DNA of 64,000 bases from Propionibacterium sp. oral taxon 192 str. F0372. GTDB lineage: Bacteria; Actinomycetota; Actinomycetes; Propionibacteriales; Propionibacteriaceae. The notes under the pieces are model-generated. The model saw only the letters and a list, made by a program, of their open reading frames with translations. It did not search any database and was not told where the DNA came from. A program made the position numbers and the translations under genes. Shown one piece after another: positions 55,691 to 64,000 of this stretch. Every line of letters begins with the position of its first letter. Positions within the stretch are counted from its first letter, which is position 1. The stretch is taken from contig NZ_KE340297.1 in NCBI RefSeq assembly GCF_000413315.1, positions 248,001-312,000 of the forward strand, written 5' to 3'.

Positions 55691-55728
55691 CCGCGGGGCG
55701 GGGAACCAATCGGCTCCCCGCCCCGCGG
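55691..55728 (-). terminator. groEL terminator
   Basis: A perfect 14-bp GC-rich stem (55691-55704 with 55715-55728), 18 bp past the groEL stop. Confidence 0.8.
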
Positions 55729-55745
55729 GCTTACAGTGCTTCGGA

Positions 55746-57389
<1,644 letters not shown>

Positions 57390-57503
57390 TCAGGGGCCAG
57401 GCCCCGTTGGATTGTCTTGTGGTTGTGGCCGCTCGGGCCCGCCCACTCGGCGGCTGATGCCCGCGACGGACGACCCTTGGGTCTCACCGGCTGCCAGTGA
57501 ACG

Positions 57504-57565
57504 TTGGCACTCGTTGGCTCGGAGTGCCAGATCAATTATTAGCACTCACCCAAAACGAGTGCAAA
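57504..57565 (-). promoter_or_regulatory. groEL promoter with two CIRCE (HrcA) operators
   Basis: CIRCE 1 is at 57539-57565 (TTAGCACTC-N9-GAGTGCAAA, plus-strand reading) and CIRCE 2 at 57504-57530 (TTGGCACTC-N9-GAGTGCCAG). On the minus strand, TTGCAC (57564-57559), a 17-bp spacer and TAATAA (57541-57536) form a promoter that CIRCE 1 covers. HrcA binding would block transcription. Confidence 0.9.
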
Positions 57566-57622
57566 CATCTGCGCCCTGGCAAGCGGGGCCCACAGCAGTG
57601 ACCACGTTGTTGAAGTTGCTGA

Positions 57623-57910
57623 TCAGCGGGAGGTGAGCCGCGATGCGGAGCGCTCGCGCTGACGCTGCTCGCGCAATCGGCGAAGCCGCTTCACCAACAG
57701 CGGATCGTGACACAGCGCCTCAGGGCGATCGAGCAGAGAGTTAAGAATCTGGTAGTAACGGGCGATGGTAATGCCGAAGCGGTCACGTATCTCGGTCTCC
57801 TTGGAGACCTTCGCCTGCCACCAGCACTTCTCGAAATCCAGAATGGCCATCTCCTGTTCAGTGAGCGGAGTGGATGGGGGGGTCGTCGTGGACTGAAGTG
57901 CCTGAGCCAT
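57623..57910 (-). CDS. DUF3263 family protein
   Basis: This 95-residue protein belongs to the actinobacterial DUF3263 family: [20 protein letters not shown] (trimmed) followed by [23 protein letters not shown], a helix-turn-helix-like segment, and an Arg-rich tail. It may bind DNA. The function is unknown. It precedes groEL on the same strand but is separated from it by the CIRCE region. Confidence 0.85.
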   Translation of the reverse strand: MAQALQSTTTPPSTPLTEQEMAILDFEKCWWQAKVSKETEIRDRFGITIARYYQILNSLLDRPEALCHDPLLVKRLRRLREQRQRERSASRLTSR

Positions 57911-58180
57911 AACCCGCAGCCTACTCGGCGCATCACGGCAACGTCATTGTGACGCCTCGCCCTGTGCGCAACTCCGGTTATCAAGTGCCCTGCCACGCGA
58001 TGCAGTGGTCAGGAAGGCCACGACGGCGGCAGTACCGGTCCCCCGGTAGTACCCAGCCTTCTGCGAACCCTTAGGCAGACCGCAACAACGGCTCCGTTGC
58101 GGTTGCTGCGGACCCGCTAGTTGGCACGGTGGAACGGCTATGCTTGTTCGGCATCGATTCCGAACCGAGGGGAACCCTGC

Positions 58181-59368
58181 ATGCGTCCGCTGATGGGAAA
58201 ATTCCGGCACTACGACTGGGGATCGCGCGATACGATCCCCAGGATCCTAGGGTTGGAACCCACCGGGGAGCCGGTCGCCGAGTACTGGCTTGGGGCTCAT
58301 CCCTCGTCTCCGTCGACCCTAGACGACCTCTGCCTAGACGAGCTCATCACCAATGACCCCTCGGTGGTCGGCGATAACGCACGCACCCACTTCGAGGGAC
58401 GACTGTCCTTCCTGATAAAGCTGTTGTCCGCAGCACGCCCTCTATCGCTGCAGGCCCATCCCACACTTCCCCAGGCCCAGGCGGGTTACGATGCGGAGAA
58501 CGTCGCCGGGATCGCTCTCGACGCCCCAGACCGTACCTACCGGGATCCGTGGGACAAACCCGAACTGCTCATCGCAGTCACTCCCTTCGATGCCCTGGTC
58601 GGCTTCCGGGATCCGGCCCACAGCATCGAGTTATTCGAGGCGTTGGGAGTCAGCTCGGCAACGCTGTCGTTGCTGGACGCCCTGCGACTACGCAGCGGTT
58701 CGGCGGCGATGGCAGAACTCTTCCTCAATCTGCTTGTCCCTGACGAACAGCGTCAAGATGCGCTAGTGGAGGTGGTCTCCGCTGCGGTGACCCACGTAGA
58801 TGACGAGGGCGAGGTAGGCCTGTTCGCCCGCACCGCCGTCGAACTCGATGAGCACTTCCCCAATGACACCTCGCTCTTGGCGGCCCTGTTGCTCAACCGG
58901 GTGCATCTGGAACCGGGCGAGGCAGTTCACCTGGAGCCCGGCACGATGCACGCATATCTCAGCGGCACCGGGGTGGAAGTGCTGGGCAATTCCGACAACG
59001 TGCTGCGCGGTGGGCTCACCAGCAAGTACATCGACGCCCCCGGGCTGGTCCAAGTGGTTGACTTCACCGCTGTCGAGATGCATCCAATGAGCCCAGTGCC
59101 CCGCGGCGATGGCCTGTGGTATTACCCTGCCGAAGAAGCTGCCTTCGCTGCTTGGCGTCTCGACCTGATGCCCGGCCGTGAGGTCACCTGTCCGGCATAC
59201 ACCTCGGCGAGGATCCTGTTGGTCACCGAGGGCGGGCTCACCCTGACCGATGGCACCGGGCACCTCACCCTGGCCCGCGGGCAGGCCGCCTGGCTGGCGG
59301 CCGGTGAACAGGTGAAGATAACCGGTGAAGGCACCGGTTTCCTGGCTGCCACCGGCCTGGATGCCTGA
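58181..59368 (+). CDS. manA: Mannose-6-phosphate isomerase
   Basis: This 395-residue type I phosphomannose isomerase (cupin fold, zinc) has PLSLQAHPTLPQA with a metal His, the Glu in DPWDKPELLIA, and the second metal His in LEPGTMHAYLSG. It interconverts mannose-6- and fructose-6-phosphate, feeding mannosylation and mannose use. GAGGGGA precedes the ATG at 58181. Confidence 0.93.
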   Translation: MRPLMGKFRHYDWGSRDTIPRILGLEPTGEPVAEYWLGAHPSSPSTLDDLCLDELITNDPSVVGDNARTHFEGRLSFLIKLLSAARPLSLQAHPTLPQAQAGYDAENVAGIALDAPDRTYRDPWDKPELLIAVTPFDALVGFRDPAHSIELFEALGVSSATLSLLDALRLRSGSAAMAELFLNLLVPDEQRQDALVEVVSAAVTHVDDEGEVGLFARTAVELDEHFPNDTSLLAALLLNRVHLEPGEAVHLEPGTMHAYLSGTGVEVLGNSDNVLRGGLTSKYIDAPGLVQVVDFTAVEMHPMSPVPRGDGLWYYPAEEAAFAAWRLDLMPGREVTCPAYTSARILLVTEGGLTLTDGTGHLTLARGQAAWLAAGEQVKITGEGTGFLAATGLDA

Positions 59369-59465
59369 GCTGACCGGCGTCCCGGTATCGGCTGCATACC
59401 AACGGTCAGTGGTCAGTAGAGCCGCTGGTGATGATGGTGCCCACACATCCGCCACATGTTCTACG

Positions 59466-60278
59466 TCACCACGCAGGTATTGCTAGATGGATCATCTTGA
59501 CCATGTGGAACCTGTCCGACACCCACATGCTCAGCCGGGTCGCTGCCCTCAATCCCTTCCGGGAACCCGGTACGTCGAAGAAATCCCGTTCCTCGATCAC
59601 CGAGGCAGACACGTCGAGACGCGTAACAAGTTCGTACGCGTCATCGACATGAAAAAACATTGATGCGTCCTCGTGACCGAGTCGCTTCATATAGGCGTGC
59701 ATACGCCTCAGGCCTGCCGAACTCACCGCGTCGAAGATCAGTTCGCACCCACCGAGCTCACCCAACCGATTCATCAGCTCGACGACCTTCGGTTCATGGA
59801 AGTAGTGGAACAGTCCGGACGCGACTACCAGAAATGGATCACTGGCATGGTTCCTTACCTCGTCAATCCACGCAGGGTCAAACATCGATCTGGCGAGATA
59901 CACCTCCCGCTCCCCGGCTGGCAGGTATTTTCCACGCATCTCGATGATCTCGGGAAGATCGATCTCAAAGAAGGTGGCCATCCCGTTGTCGGTCCGGTTC
60001 GAGGTGGTGTCGAGGCCACAACCCAGGTTCACAATCGAGCCGGCTGGGTGCTCGGCCAAGAACCTTCGCACACAGCGATCAATGTTCACCGATCTGATTG
60101 CCGACGCCATCAAGGTGTACTGACTCTGCCGGGACATGTCCATGAGGAAGGGGTCGAGTTCGTCGGCGATCCTGACTGCCTTCTCATCCTCCAGGATGTG
60201 CGGGAATCGACGGGTCGCGTACACACGTCCTTGCAGCGGCACGAACAGGGTTGACTCGACGGGGTTCAGATCAGTCAT
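59466..60278 (-). CDS. LCM/polyketide-type SAM methyltransferase
   Basis: This 270-residue SAM-dependent methyltransferase resembles the leucine carboxymethyltransferase (LCMT) family, which includes polyketide O-methyltransferases. It shows IVNLGCGLDTTSNR (SAM-binding), FFEIDLPEIIEMR, and VVASGLFHYFHE. GGAGGGAG precedes the ATG at 60278. The substrate is unknown, and no secondary-metabolite cluster surrounds it. Confidence 0.8.
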   Translation of the reverse strand: MTDLNPVESTLFVPLQGRVYATRRFPHILEDEKAVRIADELDPFLMDMSRQSQYTLMASAIRSVNIDRCVRRFLAEHPAGSIVNLGCGLDTTSNRTDNGMATFFEIDLPEIIEMRGKYLPAGEREVYLARSMFDPAWIDEVRNHASDPFLVVASGLFHYFHEPKVVELMNRLGELGGCELIFDAVSSAGLRRMHAYMKRLGHEDASMFFHVDDAYELVTRLDVSASVIEERDFFDVPGSRKGLRAATRLSMWVSDRFHMVKMIHLAIPAW

Positions 60279-60350
60279 ATGTCTCCCTCCGCAGGTATCA
60301 AACCGATGGCCGGTACCGGACGCTGGGGCATGCCTCGCTGCAGACAAACC

Positions 60351-60384
60351 GTCGGGGGCCGCACCATCGGCGCGGTCCCCCGAC
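60351..60384. terminator. Terminator between GH3 gene and methyltransferase gene
   Basis: A strong GC-rich hairpin (arms GTCGGGGGCCGC and the GTCCCCCGAC end, 60351-60384) just past the GH3 stop. Confidence 0.75.
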
Positions 60385-60389
60385 GCATC

Positions 60390-62795
60390 TCATCCCAGTT
60401 CCTCCGCTTGGGCCGGGGTGGTCGCTAGGGGCAGCTTCACTCCGGTCGCGGGCAGCTTCCCGGGTTTCCTCGGTCGCTCGGAGGGGACCGAGCTCGGGGT
60501 GCAGATCGCGTTCTGATAGGTCAACCCGTACCCGTAGCCGAAGAGCTCCCCACCCGGGGTTTCCGGATAGCCCGGGACGTTGGAAAGATTGTTCTCGATC
60601 GCCTGCCGACTGGAAGCCAGTGCGAAGGGCATCTTGCCCTGGGGGGCGAATTTGCCGGTGAGCACGTCCATCAACGCGGTATCGGAAATGCCGAAGGTGG
60701 CCATGATGGCACCGGCATCCAGCAACCCGGAAGCTTGGTCAAGGACAAAGGGCTGACGGAAGTAGACATTCAGCACGACCTTGTTCGGATCGCCCACCTC
60801 GGCCATCGCCTGCTGGACGGTACCCAGTGAAGGAACAACCTGCCAGGATTCCGAAGATTCCATGCCGGAAAAATCCAAGGTTGACGACTCCCACGGATAG
60901 GACCCACCAAAGATCAGCCCGTCATCTGTGCATTCGGCGGCTCCGTAGGCATTGCAAGCATCCGCAGCACCGTAAGGCGACTTGCCATCAAGCCCGTTCA
61001 CCCCGGGGAAGACGATCGGTGAGGTATGCGCCGGATTAGCCCCAGTGGCCGGATCCTTCGAGCCGTAAGCCCGGGTATTCTTCGTCTTGGCGGTCATCGA
61101 CACCAGGACGTAGTCGGCGCCGGCAGCGGATGGGCGCGGGGTTTGATTACCGTCGATGACGGTGAATCCGGCGTTGTCATAGGCGCGGATGGTGTCGAGA
61201 TTGAAATCACCCAGCAAGTACAGGGTGCTGTTGGCTTTCAGCGGGAGCACCTTGTCACAGTCATCGGGATTGGTGGTATCCCGGTTCTGCAGCAGCACCG
61301 CAGACTTGCGCTGCACATCCAGGCCGACGGCCCGATTGTCCGCAGAGCCGACAACGGCATCGGCAGCGGCCTCGTCGACATAGGGGTTCTCGAACAATCC
61401 CATCTGGAACATCGGGGTGAGCAGGCGGGTCGCGGCCAGATTGATGCGTTCGGTGGTGAGCAGTCCATCATTGACCAAACTGGTGATCGTCGCAACGTCG
61501 TGGAATCCGGACAAGGTGTCGGTTCCCGCATTGACGGCCGCCGCCACTCGCTGTGGGACAGTCAGCGTTTCCAGCCCCCAAGCCCGGTCGTTGATGATGC
61601 CGGTGTCGGAGTTCACATAGCCCTTGAAGCCCAGGTCATCGCGCAGCAGACCATTGACGATTTCGTCGGAGAAGGCCATCCCGGTCTGCTTGTAGGTGGT
61701 GCCGTTATGGGTGACGTTCATCGGGACACCGTAGTAGGGCATGATCGAGGCAACGCCCGCGTCGATGGCCGCGGCAAAAGGTTTGAGGTGATAGCCAAAG
61801 TGGTTGTCACCATCGTGTTCCGGGTAGACCTGTGTCTTGCCGAAGGAGTAGTGCGGGTCGAGGCCGAGTTCTTGGGGCCCGCCTCCCGGGAAGTGCTTCA
61901 TCGTCAGGGCAACGTCGGTGTTGGGACTCAGCGATACCCCGTTGGCATCGACCGGACCCTGCAAGGTCTGCACCAAAGTGGTCATGATGTCGGCGTTGAG
62001 GCCGGAGTTCTCGGTGAAGGTCTCGTGGTCACGGTACCAGCGAGGCTCGGTAGACAGATCGGCCATGTAGCCATACATGCCGCGCAGCCCGTAGGAAGAC
62101 CATTCCTCACCCATCACCCCGGCGAAATCACGCACCACATTCATGCCGTCGCCACCGTTACGGGCGGCATCGCCCAAGGCAGCCGCAGCGATGCCTGCCT
62201 CCTTGGGAAAGGCAGTCATGGCACCAGCCGATTCGTTGATTCCCGCCCGCGCATCGGGGTCAATATGGTTGCGGGCATTCGACTTGTAGAGCACCGGGAT
62301 GCCCAGCCGGGTCGATTCCCCCAGTTCCTGCATGGAGTTCATGAATTTCGCTGCCTCGGAAGGGGTCACCGAGGAGCCGGCACGGAAACCCGTGTCGGGT
62401 CCGCAGGTGGGATTTCCGGTCACCGTATTGCGGAAGATGAACCGATGCATCTTCTGGGTGTTGACATAGTCGTTCGCCGCTGGCAGCAATGATCCCTGGC
62501 ACCCAGCGTTGAGGGTGTCGATGAGCATCAGCCCAGCCTTCTCCTCCAGGGTCATCTGGTCGACTAGATCAGCGGCACGCTCGGTGACGTCGCGACGCCA
62601 ATCCTCGTAAGGATCAAGCTGACCGTTGGCATTGAGATCACGGAAGCGGAGTCCGTCGGCATTGATCACGGCCTTAGTCCGGGTACCGAGAGCCGGCTGT
62701 TCCTGGGCGACGGCCGGGGCAATCAGCGCGCCGGGGGCGACCATGGCCATGCCGATGACCACGGCCCCCAGCACAGTTCTGCGTGGGTTGCGCAT
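60390..62795 (-). CDS. Secreted GH3-family glycoside hydrolase
   Basis: This 801-residue exported enzyme has a signal peptide (residues 1-30, ending PAVAQEQ). The GH3 catalytic parts are visible: KHFPGGG (substrate His) and the nucleophile Asp in GYVNSDTGII. The second alpha/beta domain holds the second catalytic region, and a fibronectin-like tail follows. Homologues are beta-glucosidases or beta-N-acetyl/xylosidases; the specificity is unclear. The C-terminus contains LPATG but no membrane helix or basic tail follows, so a sortase signal, if present, is incomplete. GGAGG precedes the ATG at 62795. Confidence 0.88.
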   Translation of the reverse strand: MRNPRRTVLGAVVIGMAMVAPGALIAPAVAQEQPALGTRTKAVINADGLRFRDLNANGQLDPYEDWRRDVTERAADLVDQMTLEEKAGLMLIDTLNAGCQGSLLPAANDYVNTQKMHRFIFRNTVTGNPTCGPDTGFRAGSSVTPSEAAKFMNSMQELGESTRLGIPVLYKSNARNHIDPDARAGINESAGAMTAFPKEAGIAAAALGDAARNGGDGMNVVRDFAGVMGEEWSSYGLRGMYGYMADLSTEPRWYRDHETFTENSGLNADIMTTLVQTLQGPVDANGVSLSPNTDVALTMKHFPGGGPQELGLDPHYSFGKTQVYPEHDGDNHFGYHLKPFAAAIDAGVASIMPYYGVPMNVTHNGTTYKQTGMAFSDEIVNGLLRDDLGFKGYVNSDTGIINDRAWGLETLTVPQRVAAAVNAGTDTLSGFHDVATITSLVNDGLLTTERINLAATRLLTPMFQMGLFENPYVDEAAADAVVGSADNRAVGLDVQRKSAVLLQNRDTTNPDDCDKVLPLKANSTLYLLGDFNLDTIRAYDNAGFTVIDGNQTPRPSAAGADYVLVSMTAKTKNTRAYGSKDPATGANPAHTSPIVFPGVNGLDGKSPYGAADACNAYGAAECTDDGLIFGGSYPWESSTLDFSGMESSESWQVVPSLGTVQQAMAEVGDPNKVVLNVYFRQPFVLDQASGLLDAGAIMATFGISDTALMDVLTGKFAPQGKMPFALASSRQAIENNLSNVPGYPETPGGELFGYGYGLTYQNAICTPSSVPSERPRKPGKLPATGVKLPLATTPAQAEELG

Positions 62796-62959
62796 GCATT
62801 CCTCCGAGGGGCAGGACCGACACGAGGGGAACTCCGCTTCCTTGCGGACGTGAACGGCCACGATGAGCCATATGCAACCGGTTCCCACCGTGATCGGTCA
62901 AGGGCATCGACAACCATGTGCAACTTGGGAAGCCTGCCCAGTACTACTCAGGGTCAGCG

Positions 62960-63637
62960 CTATTTGGGGGTGAGCATCTCTATCGGCCGACGCTCCGCCC
63001 GGAAGTCATTGATCCGCTCGTCGGAGGCGTATCCCAAGGCGAATCCAGTGATCAGCTTGTAATCCTGAGGCACCTCAAATTCCTGGTCCGCTGGGCTACG
63101 CCACACCGCAAGATTACCGATCGGGCAGGAGTCGACACCATTGGCCTTGGCCGACAAGAACAGGGTCTGCAGCATGAGTCCAGCGTCCATGGCCGAGAAT
63201 GGCAGCATCCCCTCCTGCACGAAAACCAGGCCGATGACCGGGGCGCCGAAGGCCTCCGCATTGCGACGAGCGTGCGCGGACCGGGCCTCCCGGTCCTGAC
63301 GCTCAATACCCAGGTGCTTGTACAAAGCCTTGCCGATGGCGATCTGGTGGGCTCGTTGTGCGTCCGGGTAACGAGCCTGGACATCAAAGTCACCGTCAAC
63401 GCCCGCGCCATCACCTGTCAGGGTTCTGTCAAAAGCAACACCATAGGCAGCCCGCAGACGCTCCGCACGATCCCCAGCAGCCAGAGCCAGTTTGAAGGCC
63501 CTGGTGTTCGACCACGATGGGGCCGAGGTCGCGTCGACGAGGATCTTCACCAACACGTCCTGGGGAATCGGATCTGGGAGAAAGCTACGCACCGAATGTC
63601 TGGCGGCGGCGAGTGCCGAGAAATCAGCAGCATCCAT
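62960..63637 (-). CDS. Nitroreductase-family FMN oxidoreductase
   Basis: This 225-residue protein has the family start ALAAARHSVRSFLPDPIPQ (phosphate-binding Arg-Ser), the mid-region SAPSWSNTRAF, and GVDSCPIGNLAVW near the C-terminus. Members reduce nitro groups, quinones or enones with NAD(P)H and FMN. The physiological substrate is unknown. It is 164 bp upstream of the GH3 gene on the same strand. Confidence 0.88.
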   Translation of the reverse strand: MDAADFSALAAARHSVRSFLPDPIPQDVLVKILVDATSAPSWSNTRAFKLALAAGDRAERLRAAYGVAFDRTLTGDGAGVDGDFDVQARYPDAQRAHQIAIGKALYKHLGIERQDREARSAHARRNAEAFGAPVIGLVFVQEGMLPFSAMDAGLMLQTLFLSAKANGVDSCPIGNLAVWRSPADQEFEVPQDYKLITGFALGYASDERINDFRAERRPIEMLTPK

Positions 63638-63736
63638 GGAGGGATTCTATCCATCCGCACCAGAGCACCACCATTCCCGAGTGGCAAATGGGCTCCAACA
63701 CTGATCCGTCACGAACAATGAGAGCACGATACGCAG

Positions 63737-63784
63737 GCACATGGCCGGGCCCAGACGATGATCCATCTAGGCCCGGCCATGTGC
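63737..63784. terminator. Terminator of the right-edge gene
   Basis: A perfect 15-bp stem (63737-63751 with 63770-63784) directly after the stop of the gene at the right edge. Confidence 0.85.
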
Positions 63785-63786
63785 TG

Positions 63787-64000
63787 TCATTCAGCGGTGC
63801 TGAAAGCGCCGAAAGCGCCACCCGCCCCGACCTTGGGACGGTGACCACCGTGGACCCGCGACTTCTCGGGGCCGTGGATGATGGTCTCCGGGTTCGCATG
63901 CCATGCGCCACCGCCCTGTTCTGGCTGCCCGGCCCTGGGCTGCTCCTGCTGGTCAGCAGAAGCCTTGTCGGTCTTCTCGGCCTCAGCTTCGTCAGACTCG
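63787..64000 (-). CDS. 3' end of an unidentified gene (partial)
   Basis: The last 70 residues of a protein whose start is outside the window. They are Glu/Gln/Lys-rich, then Gly/His-rich, ending AFGAFSTAE. A strong terminator follows the stop. No family can be assigned from this tail. Confidence 0.6.
   Translation of the reverse strand, partial: ESDEAEAEKTDKASADQQEQPRAGQPEQGGGAWHANPETIIHGPEKSRVHGGHRPKVGAGGAFGAFSTAE

Overview
The window is high-GC DNA with short intergenic gaps, many 4-bp ATGA/GTGA gene overlaps and several starts that look leaderless (a TAnnnT -10 box 6-7 nt before the start codon). These traits, together with actinobacterial marker families (DUF3073, DUF3263, DUF6297-like), menaquinone genes and cobalamin-dependent fermentation genes, point to an actinobacterium. 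Propionibacteriaceae is my best guess, but that is inference. No rRNA, CRISPR array, phage or transposase was seen. Four tRNAs were found (Lys, Glu, Asp, Phe).

Layout. 1-1.3 kb: two near-identical tandem copies of a small acidic protein, then a YbaB-like gene that starts with the same leader. 1.3-13.4 kb: a minus-strand operon for oxidative ornithine fermentation (ord, ortA, ortB, oraS, oraE, a MutL-type reactivase, ornithine racemase), followed by a CycA-type permease and an ATP-grasp enzyme, with a divergent two-domain Lrp-type regulator. 13.4-15.8 kb: an ABC exporter pair. 16.3-23.4 kb: menaquinone genes menG and menA/C/D/E around a RecB-like nuclease. 23.4-35.5 kb: transporters, an SH3/NlpC cell-wall hydrolase, an orphan osmoprotectant-binding lipoprotein, a PrsW-like membrane protein, tRNAs and an alpha/beta hydrolase.

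35.6-44.4 kb: the purF-purM pair has been split by a foreign glutamate decarboxylase cassette (gadB-gadC). The cassette is flanked by partial, decaying direct copies of purM, purF and a downstream Nramp-like transporter, which looks like the scar of a single-crossover integration. 44.6-47.3 kb: a D-2-hydroxyacid dehydrogenase, pdxH, rpiB and a cysteine-rich DUF1540 protein.

47.4-53.2 kb: the most interesting unit. A strong promoter drives a 28-residue leader peptide that ends in a polycysteine tract. Hairpins follow, then a Liv-type ABC importer (lipoprotein, fused LivH-LivM permease, two ATPases) and a uroporphyrinogen-decarboxylase-family methyltransferase-like enzyme with an H-x-H in place of the usual H-x-C. 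This reads as a cysteine-responsive attenuator controlling uptake and demethylation of an unidentified, perhaps sulfur-containing, compound.

53.3-64 kb: an unknown protein behind a strong DtxR/IdeR-like iron box, an M20 dipeptidase, groEL with two CIRCE operators, DUF3263, manA, an O-methyltransferase, a secreted GH3 enzyme, a nitroreductase and the 3' end of a further gene.
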